Part shown: positions 15,431-23,732 of the stretch, in pieces
How the letters are laid out: each line of letters starts with the position of its first letter
How positions within the stretch are numbered: the first letter of the stretch is position 1
DNA from: Nitrincola iocasae
GTDB taxonomy: Bacteria; Pseudomonadota; Gammaproteobacteria; Pseudomonadales; Balneatricaceae
DNA: 64,000 bases
Reading direction: 5' to 3'
Assembly: GCF_008727795.1 (NCBI RefSeq)
Contig: NZ_CP044222.1
Coordinates: 868,001 to 932,000 of the forward strand
Position numbers and translations under genes: made by a program
Notes under the pieces: generated by a model
Databases searched by the model: none
Seen by the model: the letters and a program-made list of their open reading frames with translations, nothing else
What the model was told of the DNA's origin: nothing

Positions 15431-16318
15431 ATGGACTATGCGTTAATCAAAGCGTTTGTGACAATTGCACAGGAAGGAAATCTAACTCGAGCGGCTGAGC
15501 GCTTGTGTATTACGCAGCCGGCACTCAGCCTGCAGTTAAAAAAATTGCAACTGTCACTAGGACTGGTGTTATTCAAACGAACGCCACGTGGTATGCAGTT
15601 AACCGATGAAGGGCGTCGTTTGCTTTCATCGGCAGAGCAGGCCCTGGACTCATTGACTGCATTTAACTCCGCAGCTTCAGGCCTTCGAGGCGTGATTCAT
15701 GGTGAATTGAAAATTGGTACAATTGTTGATCCTGAATTTCTCAGGCTTGGATCATTTCTGAGGCTTATGGCTAATCATCATCCGGGCTTGTCCTACGAGC
15801 TTCGTCAGGGGATTTCAGGTTCAATCCTGCGTGAAATTGAGCTGGGTACACTGGATGTTGCGTTTACCCTGGGGTTTCCTGGGTTGCATGAGCTACAAAG
15901 TCGGTTTTGTGTGCATAGGTTGGCTGATTTTAATTATCGAGTTATCGCACCGCCCAGTTGGCGTAGTTTAGTCAAGGGTAAGGATTGGCGAGGGTTGGCG
16001 AGCTTGCCTTGGATCGCAACTCCCTCTGATTCGGCTCACCATCGTCTTTTGAGTCGTGTGTTTGCTGAGTTGTCGATAGAGCCTAATATAGTGGCAAAAG
16101 TGGATGTTGAGTCATCGATGATGGACTTGGTGCGCTCTGGCGTGGCATTAGCGCTTGCCCGTGATACGCTGGCGTTAAGGGCGGCGCATGAGCAGGGTAT
16201 CGTGATTGCGGATAAAGTCAGTATCGATGCGTCTTTAGGATTCGTGTGCCGAAAGGATCGTATTGCCGAACCTCCTGTTCAAGCCGCAATGGATATTGTC
16301 CGTGCTGTTTGGGGTTGA
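15431..16318 (+). CDS. LysR-family transcriptional regulator (HpdR-like by context)
   Basis: A 295-residue LysR-type regulator. The N-terminal helix-turn-helix runs through about residue 60 (FVTIAQEGNLTRAAERLCITQPALSLQLKKLQ, then LFKRTPRGMQLTDEGRRLL). A periplasmic-binding-like effector domain covers about 90-295. The ATG at 15431 gives the standard MDYALIKAF start; an upstream TTG at 15413 would add six unusual residues. It lies 42 bp after the GMC dehydrogenase gene and on the same strand, so it may be part of the mmsA transcript. In Pseudomonas denitrificans the 3-hydroxypropionate genes are controlled by LysR regulators that respond to 3-hydroxypropionate. The same role is inferred here. 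Confidence 0.88.
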   Translation: MDYALIKAFVTIAQEGNLTRAAERLCITQPALSLQLKKLQLSLGLVLFKRTPRGMQLTDEGRRLLSSAEQALDSLTAFNSAASGLRGVIHGELKIGTIVDPEFLRLGSFLRLMANHHPGLSYELRQGISGSILREIELGTLDVAFTLGFPGLHELQSRFCVHRLADFNYRVIAPPSWRSLVKGKDWRGLASLPWIATPSDSAHHRLLSRVFAELSIEPNIVAKVDVESSMMDLVRSGVALALARDTLALRAAHEQGIVIADKVSIDASLGFVCRKDRIAEPPVQAAMDIVRAVWG

Positions 16319-16413
16319 AGCTATCAGCTCTATAGCCAATGGATTATTGCATGTTGCTCTGTCGCACAGTAAAGTTTTGCGCTTGTCACGATAAGACTGA
16401 GGCTTAAGCGTTT

Positions 16414-17520
16414 ATGACACCCTTAGAGCGTTACCAAAAAGATCTGCTGCGCGAGGATTTTTCCTATGACGCTACGCAGGAAATGGCTGTCAAACATCTG
16501 CAGCGCCTTTACGACGAGTTGATCGAATCGGTAAATGCACCGGTACCCAGTATGATTCGACGTCTCTCAGGCATGATTCGCAAAGAGCAGAGAGAGCCCC
16601 TGAAAGGGTTGTATTTCTGGGGTGGGGTCGGGCGTGGCAAGACCTATCTAATGGATACCTTTTATGAGAGTTTGCCGTTTGAGCAGAAGACCCGTACCCA
16701 CTTTCACCGCTTTATGCAGCGCGTACATCAGGAATTGAAACAGCTCGAGGGCACCAAAAATCCCCTGGTAGAGATAGGCAAAAAGTTTGCTGATGAATCA
16801 CGCATTATTTGTTTTGATGAGTTTTTTGTATCAGACATCACCGATGCCATGATCCTGGGTGGTTTGTTTGAGCAGTTGTTTGCTAATGGTGTTTCGTTGG
16901 TAGCAACCTCCAATATTGTGCCGGATGGGCTGTATAAAGATGGCTTGCAACGTGCGCGTTTTCTGCCCGCTATCGACTTGTTGAATAAATACACCGAAGT
17001 AGTCAATGTAGATGGTGGCATCGACTATCGATTGCGTGTGCTTGAGCAGGCTGAGTTGTATCACTACCCCTTGGATGAGGAAGCCGATATCAGTTTGAAT
17101 CGGAGCTTTGAGAATCTGGCGCCGGATGTTCATGAGGCCAGGAGTGATCAGCTGGTTGAGGTTAATGGTCGTCATATCCGTTGTCGCCGGGTGTGTGAAG
17201 ATGTGATCTGGTTTGATTTTAAAGAGTTATGTGAGGGGCCAAGGTCACAGAATGACTATATTGAAATCGGCAAGATATACCATGAAGTTATAGTCAGCAA
17301 CGTGCCACAACTGGGGCGTCAGAACGATGATGCTGCACGGCGGTTCATCAATCTGGTGGATGAGTTTTATGACAGTGGCGTCAAATTGATCCTGTCAGCC
17401 GAAGTGAGTATTCATGATATTTATACTGAAGGGCGTCTATCCTTTGAAATAGATCGGACCAAAAGCCGTTTGCTGGAAATGCAGTCGCATGAGTATTTGG
17501 CAAAAGCGCACCGGGCTTGA
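16414..17520 (+). CDS. zapE: Cell division ATPase ZapE (AFG1-like)
   Basis: A 368-residue AFG1/ZapE-family P-loop ATPase. The Walker A motif GGVGRGKT is at 70-77, and Walker B is in RIICFDEFFVSD, followed by VATSNIVPDGLYKDGLQRARFLPAI, which is nearly invariant in the family. In E. coli ZapE associates with the Z-ring during constriction and under low oxygen. The start TLERYQKDL-type N terminus (MTPLERYQKDL) is canonical. It precedes the rplM region, as in Pseudomonas, with an acuI-like gene in between. Length is normal (E. coli 375). Confidence 0.95.
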   Translation: MTPLERYQKDLLREDFSYDATQEMAVKHLQRLYDELIESVNAPVPSMIRRLSGMIRKEQREPLKGLYFWGGVGRGKTYLMDTFYESLPFEQKTRTHFHRFMQRVHQELKQLEGTKNPLVEIGKKFADESRIICFDEFFVSDITDAMILGGLFEQLFANGVSLVATSNIVPDGLYKDGLQRARFLPAIDLLNKYTEVVNVDGGIDYRLRVLEQAELYHYPLDEEADISLNRSFENLAPDVHEARSDQLVEVNGRHIRCRRVCEDVIWFDFKELCEGPRSQNDYIEIGKIYHEVIVSNVPQLGRQNDDAARRFINLVDEFYDSGVKLILSAEVSIHDIYTEGRLSFEIDRTKSRLLEMQSHEYLAKAHRA

Positions 17521-17588
17521 TGTGAAGGGTTAAATACTGATGTGACAAAATAATAAATCACCCGAATATCAGGGTAAGTGGAGGTTGT

Positions 17589-18572
17589 ATGTTTAACGCA
17601 GTGGTCATCGATAAAGACGATCAGGGATACCACGCCACATTGAGCCAGGTGGATGAGTCGCAGCTACCTGATGGTGATGTGTTGGTCAAAGTGGAATACA
17701 GCACGCTTAACTATAAGGACGGTTTGGCTATTACCGGTAAGGGGCCCGTGGTACGTAAGTTTCCACTGGTGCCGGGTATCGATTTGGTTGGTAGGGTACT
17801 GGAAAGTGATTCTGAGCGCTTTTCACCGGGCGATCAGGTAGTGTTGAATGGCTGGGGTGTCGGTGAAGTGCATTGGGGTGGCCTGGCTGAAAAAGCGCGC
17901 TTGAAAAGTGAATGGCTGATTCCCCTGCCTGAGGGTTTGAGTGCTCGTGAAGTCATGACAGCAGGCACCGCAGGCTATACCGCTATGCTGTGTGTTATGG
18001 CGCTGGAAAAGAATGGCGTTAAGCCAGCGGCGGGTGATGTGCTGGTTACCGGTGCTAATGGTGGTGTGGGTAGTTTTGCTGTGAAGCTTTTGAGTCGATT
18101 GGGTTACCGGGTGGTGGCATCAACCGGTCGTCCAGAGGAGTCTGCCTATCTGGCAGACCTGGGCGCTGCAGAGATTATTCCACGTTCCGATCTGAGTGAG
18201 CCGGGTAAACCTTTGCAGAAAGAGCGTTGGGCAGCAGTGGTCGATTCAGCTGGCAGCCATACGCTTGCCAATGCCTGTGCGCAAACACGTTACGGTGGCG
18301 TGGTGGCTGCCTGTGGGCTGGCGCAGGGCATGGATTTCCCATCCAGTGTAGCGCCTTTTATTTTGCGCGGGATTACGCTGGCAGGTATTGATAGTGTCAT
18401 GCGGCCATTGGATGATCGAGTTGAAGCTTGGTCTCGCTTGACGCAGTTGTTGAAACCGGCTGATTTTGAAGCTATTGGGCAAGAGATTAAGCTAGATCAG
18501 GTTATTGAAACGGCTAAGGATTTGATGGATGGTCGGGTGCGCGGTCGGGTGCTGGTAAATCTATCCAGTTAA
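17589..18572 (+). CDS. acuI: Acryloyl-CoA reductase AcuI/YhdH (MDR family)
   Basis: A 327-residue medium-chain dehydrogenase/reductase of the YhdH/AcuI subgroup, an NADPH-dependent enzyme that reduces toxic acryloyl-CoA to propionyl-CoA. Signature parts are STLNYKDGLAITGKGPVVRKFPLVPGIDLVG, HWGGLAEKA, GTAGYTAM, VTGANGGVGSFAVKLL (the NADPH Rossmann turn, about 154-169) and VDSAGSHTLANA. No zinc-ligand set is present, as expected. Length matches E. coli YhdH (324). The ATG has GGAGG upstream. It is separated by zapE from the 3-hydroxypropionate-type genes, so a metabolic link (acrylate or 3-hydroxypropionate use) is possible but not proven by operon structure. Confidence 0.9.
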   Translation: MFNAVVIDKDDQGYHATLSQVDESQLPDGDVLVKVEYSTLNYKDGLAITGKGPVVRKFPLVPGIDLVGRVLESDSERFSPGDQVVLNGWGVGEVHWGGLAEKARLKSEWLIPLPEGLSAREVMTAGTAGYTAMLCVMALEKNGVKPAAGDVLVTGANGGVGSFAVKLLSRLGYRVVASTGRPEESAYLADLGAAEIIPRSDLSEPGKPLQKERWAAVVDSAGSHTLANACAQTRYGGVVAACGLAQGMDFPSSVAPFILRGITLAGIDSVMRPLDDRVEAWSRLTQLLKPADFEAIGQEIKLDQVIETAKDLMDGRVRGRVLVNLSS

Positions 18573-18677
18573 AGGCGCTGAACCGATGCAGGCTGGTCGA
18601 TTTGGATGATAATTCAAATCGGCTCCCGTTTGGTTAAAAAATTATCAAATAAGCTCGTTTTTTTGAGAAAACCCCAG

Positions 18678-18683
18678 TATAAT
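18678..18683 (+). promoter_or_regulatory. -10 element of the rplM-rpsI promoter
   Basis: A perfect TATAAT stands 123 bp upstream of the rplM start, in the gap after acuI. The -35 region (about 18655-18661, TCGTTT) is weak. Transcription would begin near 18690, giving a leader of about 115 nt. Confidence 0.6.
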
Positions 18684-18714
18684 TTCGCCTCCCGTAAATA
18701 GCGGGTATGCGAAG

Positions 18715-18736
18715 GTTGTCAGCTGCGGCTGGCAAC
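18715..18736 (+). promoter_or_regulatory. rplM leader hairpin, candidate L13 autoregulatory element
   Basis: GTTGTCAGC at 18715-18723 pairs with GCTGGCAAC at 18728-18736 (one G-U) around TGCG. A second smaller stem (ACCGC/GCGGGT) follows near 18761-18774. L13 represses rplM-rpsI through its mRNA leader in E. coli. This structured leader is a plausible counterpart. Confidence 0.5.
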
Positions 18737-18805
18737 GAATAACTATAAGGTAAGTCGGAACCGCTGTGGCGGGTCGAGGCTTAACGAGTTAAGGTGAAAC
18801 TACCA

Positions 18806-19237
18806 ATGAAAACTACTGTTAGCACTAAGCCAGCCGAAGTTAAACGCGACTGGTATGTTGTTGATGCAGAGGGTAAAACCCTGGGTCGTCTGGCAACTGA
18901 AATTGCGCGCCGTCTGCGTGGCAAGCATAAGCCGGAATTTACACCGCACGTTGATACCGGTGATTACATCGTTGTTGTTAATGCTGATAAGGTTCATGTA
19001 ACCGGCAACAAGCGTAATGACAAAATGTACTACCGTCATACTGGATTCCCGGGTGGTCTTAAAGAAGCTAACTTCAATAAGATGATCCAGACCTTCCCAG
19101 AGCGTACTATTGAGTTGGCTGTAAAGGGTATGTTGCCTAAAGGTCCGCTGGGTCGCTCTATGTACTCCAAGCTGAAAGTCTATGCCGGTAAAGAACATCC
19201 GCATCAGGCTCAGCAACCTAAAGAACTGAATATCTAA
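18806..19237 (+). CDS. rplM: 50S ribosomal protein L13 (uL13)
   Basis: A 143-residue ribosomal protein L13, one residue longer than E. coli L13. [40 protein letters not shown] sequence, [16 protein letters not shown], and [14 protein letters not shown] with KLKVYAG are diagnostic. The start is set at ATG 18806, which matches the family N terminus (MKTTVSTKP). A GTG at 18794 would add four residues and overlap the AAGG ribosome-binding sequence. L13 assembles early on 23S rRNA. It is cotranscribed with rpsI, 13 bp downstream. Confidence 0.98.
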   Translation: MKTTVSTKPAEVKRDWYVVDAEGKTLGRLATEIARRLRGKHKPEFTPHVDTGDYIVVVNADKVHVTGNKRNDKMYYRHTGFPGGLKEANFNKMIQTFPERTIELAVKGMLPKGPLGRSMYSKLKVYAGKEHPHQAQQPKELNI

Positions 19238-19250
19238 GGGGAAGGCGAAT

Positions 19251-19643
19251 ATGTCTACTACTCAGTATTACGGCACAGGCCGTCGTAAAACCTCTACTGC
19301 GCGTGTATTTTTGCGCCCAGGTACAGGTAAAGTCACTATTAACCAGCGCACCATGGAAAACTACTTTGGTCGTGAAACCGCGCGCATGATTGTGATGCAG
19401 CCGCTGGAATTGACTGGTAACAAAGATAAGTTTGATCTGTACGTCACTGTTGCTGGTGGCGGTGGATTCGGTCAGGCTGGTGCGATCCGTCATGGTATCA
19501 CCCGTGCACTGATGGAATATGATGAAACGCTGCGCCCAGTGCTGCGTGAAGCTGGTTTTGTTACCCGTGATTCACGCATGGTTGAGCGTAAGAAAGTGGG
19601 TCTGCGTAAAGCACGTAAACGTCCACAGTTCTCCAAGCGTTAA
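19251..19643 (+). CDS. rpsI: 30S ribosomal protein S9 (uS9)
   Basis: A 130-residue ribosomal protein S9, the same length as E. coli S9. [19 protein letters not shown] at the start, [19 protein letters not shown] in the middle and the basic tail [18 protein letters not shown] at the end are diagnostic. The C-terminal tail reaches the P-site tRNA in the 30S subunit. It is the second gene of rplM-rpsI, with AAGGGGAAGG before the ATG, and is followed at 25 bp by an intrinsic terminator. Confidence 0.98.
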   Translation: MSTTQYYGTGRRKTSTARVFLRPGTGKVTINQRTMENYFGRETARMIVMQPLELTGNKDKFDLYVTVAGGGGFGQAGAIRHGITRALMEYDETLRPVLREAGFVTRDSRMVERKKVGLRKARKRPQFSKR

Positions 19644-19667
19644 GTTTCGGCAACTCCGGTTGTTTAG

Positions 19668-19702
19668 AAAACCCGGCCTGTCCAGAGCAGTCCGGGTTTT
19701 TT
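19668..19702 (+). terminator. Intrinsic terminator of rplM-rpsI
   Basis: AAAACCCGG at 19668-19676 pairs with CCGGGTTTT at 19692-19700 around a 15-base loop, followed by further T residues. It starts 24 bp after the rpsI stop. Confidence 0.85.
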
Positions 19703-19755
19703 GTGTTTCAGGACATTGTAATAAATAATAGGCATAAGGTCGGTAGGTTTTTACC

Positions 19756-19784
19756 TTGTATAAATTGGGTATTTTCTTTAATAT
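19756..19784 (+). promoter_or_regulatory. Candidate sigma-70 promoter of petABC
   Basis: TTGTAT at 19756-19761 and TAATAT at 19779-19784 are separated by 17 bp. Transcription would start near 19791, about 90 bp upstream of petA, giving a leader that contains a small AAGAAT/ATTCTT hairpin. Confidence 0.55.
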
Positions 19785-19881
19785 TTGCGCCATTTGAAGA
19801 ATTCGATTCTTGGGTTTAATGACTGGCGGCTGAATTGAGCAATTTTTGCTCGGCAAGGCTGAATGAGTGGAGATAAAATTA

Positions 19882-20478
19882 ATGAGCAATGACGGCGTGA
19901 ATAAAGGTCGGCGTCGGCTTCTCTTGGGTGCCACATCTGCATTGGGCGCAGTGGGTGCTGTTGGGGTGGCCGTGCCGTTTGTAGCGTCCTGGAATCCGAG
20001 TGCTAAAGCCAGAGCGGCAGGTGCACCTGTGCGCGCTGACGTGAGCAAGCTGGAACCAGGTCAGCAGATGATTGTCGAGTGGCGTGGACGTCCGGTTTGG
20101 ATTGTTCGCCGCACTGACGAAGCGATGGGTCGCTTGGCGTCGTTGAATGACCGTCTTGCTGATCCTGAGTCAAATCGTTCGGAACAGCCGGATTATATTC
20201 CCAAGACACCTGAGCGTGCATTGCGTCCGGAATACTCTGTGCTGATCGGTATTTGTACTCACCTCGGCTGTTCCCCTACTTACCGTCCGGATGTTGCGCC
20301 TGCTGATCTGGGTGAGAACTGGCTGGGTGGTTACTTCTGCCCGTGTCACGGTTCGCGTTTCGATCTTTCCGGTCGTGTGTTCCGCTCACAGCCAGCTCCG
20401 ACCAATCTGGTTATCCCGCCTCATGCGTATCTGGATGACAACACCCTGATAATTGGTATAGATCCGGAGGATGTATAA
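19882..20478 (+). CDS. petA: Ubiquinol-cytochrome c reductase Rieske iron-sulfur subunit
   Basis: A 198-residue Rieske protein of the cytochrome bc1 complex. The [2Fe-2S] ligands are in CTHLGC (125-130) and CPCHGS (153-158). A twin-arginine type signal anchor is seen near the N terminus (GRRRLLLG, then a hydrophobic segment to about residue 36), so the folded domain is exported by Tat and stays anchored. The start ATG at 19882 is chosen because GGAG lies 8-11 bases before it; an in-frame GTG at 19867 would place that sequence inside the gene. It passes one electron from ubiquinol to cytochrome c1. The stop overlaps the petB start (TAATG). Confidence 0.97.
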   Translation: MSNDGVNKGRRRLLLGATSALGAVGAVGVAVPFVASWNPSAKARAAGAPVRADVSKLEPGQQMIVEWRGRPVWIVRRTDEAMGRLASLNDRLADPESNRSEQPDYIPKTPERALRPEYSVLIGICTHLGCSPTYRPDVAPADLGENWLGGYFCPCHGSRFDLSGRVFRSQPAPTNLVIPPHAYLDDNTLIIGIDPEDV

Positions 20479-21734
20479 TGGCTGGTCATCGTAATAAAGG
20501 TAATCCGGGCTTGATGGGATGGATCGATGATCGTTTCCCTGCAACGGCTATGTGGGAAGATCATCTTTCCAAATATTATGCTCCGAAGAATTTTAACTTC
20601 TGGTACTTTTTTGGTTCATTGGCACTGTTGGTGCTGGTTAACCAGATAGTAACCGGAATCTGGTTGACGATGAGCTTCAACCCTTCTGCGGAGGGTGCGT
20701 TTGCATCAATAGAATATATCATGCGTGATGTGGAATACGGCTGGTTGCTGCGTTATATGCATTCAACCGGTGCATCCGCCTTTTTTGTGGTTGTATATCT
20801 GCACATGTTCCGTGGCATGATGTATGGATCATACAGAAAGCCGCGTGAGTTGGTGTGGATCTTCGGTATGACGATCTATCTGGCGTTGATGGCTGAAGCG
20901 TTTATGGGCTATCTGTTGCCTTGGGGGCAGATGTCTTATTGGGGTGCTCAGGTTATTATCTCGCTGTTTGGCGCGATTCCAGCCATAGGTCCTGATCTGC
21001 AGCAGTGGATTCGTGGTGACTACCTGATCTCAGGCATTACCCTGAATCGTTTCTTTGCTCTGCACGTGGTCGCTCTGCCGATTGTACTATTGGCACTGGT
21101 TGTTCTGCATATCATTGCGCTGCACGAAGTGGGTTCAAACAACCCGGATGGTATTGAAATCAAGGATCACCTTGACGAAAACGGCATCCCTAAAGACGGT
21201 ATTCCTTTCCACCCCTATTATTCTGTCAAAGATCTGGTGGGTGTGGGTGTATTCCTGTTCGTATTCTCTGTGGTGGTGTTCTGGTTCCCTGAAGGCGGTG
21301 GCTACCTCATTGAAAAGCCAAACTTTGAGGCTGCAAACGCGCTGAAAACACCGAACCATATCGCGCCGGTCTGGTACTTCACTGCTTTCTACGCGATGTT
21401 GCGTGCCGTGACCTTCAGTTTGTTTGGCCTGGATGCGAAACTCTGGGGTGTTATTGTTATGGGTGCGGCAATAGCCATACTCTTTGTCCTGCCTTGGCTG
21501 GATCGTAGCCCGGTAAAATCCATACGTTACAAAGGCTGGATAAGCAAAATATTCCTGGCAATTCTGGCTATCAGTTTCATAATTTTGAGTGTGTTGGGTG
21601 TGCTTCCGGCTACTGATGCACGGACCACCGTAGCTCAGATCTGTACAGTGCTGTATTTCGCTTATTTCCTTCTGATGCCTTTCTACACCAGAATGGAAAG
21701 CACTAAACCGGTTCCGCAAAGGGTGACAGGCTGA
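20478..21734 (+). CDS. petB: Cytochrome b of the bc1 complex
   Basis: A 418-residue polytopic membrane protein, the quinol-oxidising core of bc1. It is the full-length fused form (b6 plus subunit IV parts). Haem ligands are His95 and His109 in helix B and His196 and His211 in helix D, the latter pair having 14 residues between them. The Qo-site motif normally written PEWY reads PVWY at 297-300, a form I recall for beta/gammaproteobacteria. The LLPWGQMSYWGA segment at about 146-157 is typical. The start overlaps the petA stop and the stop overlaps the petC start, so the three subunits are translationally coupled. Confidence 0.97.
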   Translation: MAGHRNKGNPGLMGWIDDRFPATAMWEDHLSKYYAPKNFNFWYFFGSLALLVLVNQIVTGIWLTMSFNPSAEGAFASIEYIMRDVEYGWLLRYMHSTGASAFFVVVYLHMFRGMMYGSYRKPRELVWIFGMTIYLALMAEAFMGYLLPWGQMSYWGAQVIISLFGAIPAIGPDLQQWIRGDYLISGITLNRFFALHVVALPIVLLALVVLHIIALHEVGSNNPDGIEIKDHLDENGIPKDGIPFHPYYSVKDLVGVGVFLFVFSVVVFWFPEGGGYLIEKPNFEAANALKTPNHIAPVWYFTAFYAMLRAVTFSLFGLDAKLWGVIVMGAAIAILFVLPWLDRSPVKSIRYKGWISKIFLAILAISFIILSVLGVLPATDARTTVAQICTVLYFAYFLLMPFYTRMESTKPVPQRVTG

Positions 21735-22510
21735 TGAAAAAATATCTATTTGCATTATTGATGGTGTGTTTGCCAGCTGTGGCTTTAGCGGCTGGTGGGG
21801 CAACCTACCCTATGGACGCATTCAAGGCTGATCTTAAAGATCAGGAATCCCTGCAGCGTGGTATGGGGCTGTTTGTTAACCGTTGCATGGGTTGTCATTC
21901 AATGGAATTTCAGCGCTTTACCCGGACTGGTGCTGATATTGGTATTCCAGACGATCTAATGGAAGAGTATCTGATTCTGGGTGATCATGGTGTTAATGAT
22001 CAGATGACTATCTCCATGGATAAGGTTGACGCTGCAACTTGGTTTGGTATAGCGCCGCCTGATTTGTCACTAACAGCACGGCTTCGTGGTGGTGAGTGGA
22101 TATATAACTATCTGCGTACCTTCTATCGCGATGACGCAGCGCCATTTGGTGTCAATAACCCCGTTTTTCCGGATGTAGGTATGCCCAATGTGTTGGAAGA
22201 TCTTCGGGGTGTAGTTGTAAACCATTGCACCCATGAAGAGCTTTTGGCGCATGGTGGTTTTACCGGTACATTGGATCCGCTGACAGGTAATCGCAGTGGT
22301 CAGTGTTTGCAGGTTCAGCCAGGAACAGGCAGTATGACTACTGCAGAGTTTGATCAGGCTATATATGACCTGACTAACTTCATGACCTATGTGGGTGAGC
22401 CATCTAAACTCCAGGCACACCGTATCGGTACTTATGTGCTGATCTTCCTGGTTATTTTCACCTTCGTTGCTTACCTGCTGAAGCGTGAGTACTGGAGAGA
22501 TATACATTAA
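21734..22510 (+). CDS. petC: Cytochrome c1 of the bc1 complex
   Basis: A 258-residue membrane-anchored c-type cytochrome. There is a signal peptide (about 1-20, ending ALA), the haem-binding CMGCH at 51-55, and a C-terminal TM anchor (about 232-250, YVLIFLVIFTFVAYLL) followed by a short basic tail. It takes electrons from the Rieske centre and hands them to soluble or membrane cytochromes c. The start shares bases with the petB stop (TGATG). A strong terminator follows 25 bp downstream, closing the petABC operon. Confidence 0.97.
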   Translation: MKKYLFALLMVCLPAVALAAGGATYPMDAFKADLKDQESLQRGMGLFVNRCMGCHSMEFQRFTRTGADIGIPDDLMEEYLILGDHGVNDQMTISMDKVDAATWFGIAPPDLSLTARLRGGEWIYNYLRTFYRDDAAPFGVNNPVFPDVGMPNVLEDLRGVVVNHCTHEELLAHGGFTGTLDPLTGNRSGQCLQVQPGTGSMTTAEFDQAIYDLTNFMTYVGEPSKLQAHRIGTYVLIFLVIFTFVAYLLKREYWRDIH

Positions 22511-22534
22511 GCTTGAGTTTATTCAAGTTACGTC

Positions 22535-22567
22535 AGCTACGCGGCCGTTTTGGTCGCGTAGCTTTTT
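22535..22567 (+). terminator. Intrinsic terminator of petABC
   Basis: AGCTACGCGGCC at 22535-22546 pairs with GGTCGCGTAGCT at 22552-22563 (one G-U) around GTTTT, followed by a T-run to 22567. Confidence 0.88.
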
Positions 22568-22600
22568 GTTTTTTGATCCCTGTAACAAAGAGGTACCTCA

Positions 22601-23233
22601 ATGGGAGTGGTAGCAAAACGTTCTTCCATGACTTTCTTTTCAGATGGTGATGACCATTACAGCCATCGTGTACGTATTGTACTGGCTGAGAAGGGTGTAG
22701 CAGTCGATATTGTGGACTGCAAAATTGATGATATGCCTGAGGATGTAGCAGGGCTGAATCCGTACAACACTTTGCCTACTTTGCTGGACAGAGATCTTGT
22801 GTTGTATGAACCGGGTGTGATGATGGAGTACCTCGATGAGCGTTTCCCTCATCCACCACTGTTGCCAGTATACCCGGTTGCCCGTGCAGATAGTCGGCTT
22901 TATATCTATCGAATTCAGCGAGATTGGTGTGGCTATGCCGATACGATTCTGACCGGTACAGCTGACCCTGAGCAGATAGAGTATTGCCGTAAAGAGTTGC
23001 GCGACAGTTTAGTTTCGATTTCGCCAATCTTCACCGAAAAGCCTTACTTTATGAGTGATGAATTCACCTTGGTGGATTGCTGTATAGCTCCGTTGTTGTG
23101 GCGCTTGCCGGTGATGGGTATTGAGTTGCCCCAGGCGCAGTGTGGCCCCTTAATGTCGTACATGAAGCGTATCTTTGAGCGTGAATCTTTTCAGGCAAGT
23201 TTGTCTGAAGCTGAAAAAGAGATGCGGGACTGA
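22601..23233 (+). CDS. sspA: Stringent starvation protein A (SspA), RNA polymerase-associated
   Basis: A 210-residue protein with glutathione S-transferase fold. The N-terminal thioredoxin-like half carries MTFFSDGDDHYSHRVRIVLAEKGV and NPYNTLPTLLDRDLVLYEPGVMMEYLDERFPHPPLLP, as in SspA of E. coli. The C-terminal helical half has EFTLVDCCIAPLLWRLP. SspA binds RNA polymerase and adjusts transcription in stationary phase and acid stress. It lacks GST activity. The pairing with sspB 32 bp downstream, after petABC, is the standard gammaproteobacterial order. The ATG has GAGG eight bases upstream. Confidence 0.95.
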   Translation: MGVVAKRSSMTFFSDGDDHYSHRVRIVLAEKGVAVDIVDCKIDDMPEDVAGLNPYNTLPTLLDRDLVLYEPGVMMEYLDERFPHPPLLPVYPVARADSRLYIYRIQRDWCGYADTILTGTADPEQIEYCRKELRDSLVSISPIFTEKPYFMSDEFTLVDCCIAPLLWRLPVMGIELPQAQCGPLMSYMKRIFERESFQASLSEAEKEMRD

Positions 23234-23265
23234 TAAAACCAAATTACCAGAGGTGTTGATTTTTC

Positions 23266-23718
23266 ATGACCATGACGCCGAGCCGTTCCTACTTGCTGAG
23301 TGCGTTGCACCAGTGGATTACGGATAATGATCTCACGCCCTATCTGGCTGTGGATGCTAGAGTGCAGGGTGTAATGGTTCCTGAACAATTCACGCTGGAT
23401 GATCAGTTGGTGCTGAATATCAGCTATTCTGCTGTGCAGCAGTTGTCCATTGATCAGGACGGTGTGTCTTTCAATGCGCGTTTTGGTGGTGTGCCAATGA
23501 ATATCTTTGTCCCGCTGGCGGCTGTCCTGGCCATTTATGCCAGGGAGAATGGCCAAGGGATGGGGTTTGGCATGGAACCGGGTGCAGAGGAGTTAATGCA
23601 GCTGGCTGAGCAGCAGCCACCAGAAGATTCACCACCCACACCAAGTGGCCCAGTCTCTGTGAGCAGTAAAAAAGGCGCGGGCAGCAAGTCTAGAACAACA
23701 CTTAAGGTGGTTAAGTAA
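23266..23718 (+). CDS. sspB: ClpXP adaptor SspB
   Basis: A 150-residue adaptor protein that delivers ssrA-tagged peptides to ClpXP. The folded domain (about 5-110) contains RSYLLSALHQWITDNDLTPYL, NISYSAVQQLSI, FNARFGGVP and IFVPLAAVLAIYARENGQGM, all family hallmarks. A flexible Pro/Ser/Glu-rich linker follows. The basic C-terminal end RTTLKVVK is the ClpX-binding (XB) tail, conserved in position and composition. Start could be ATG 23266 or the next in-frame ATG at 23272. It is followed by a hairpin shared with the convergent dolP operon. Confidence 0.95.
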   Translation: MTMTPSRSYLLSALHQWITDNDLTPYLAVDARVQGVMVPEQFTLDDQLVLNISYSAVQQLSIDQDGVSFNARFGGVPMNIFVPLAAVLAIYARENGQGMGFGMEPGAEELMQLAEQQPPEDSPPTPSGPVSVSSKKGAGSKSRTTLKVVK

Positions 23719-23732
23719 GTCCTGTTTAACCT

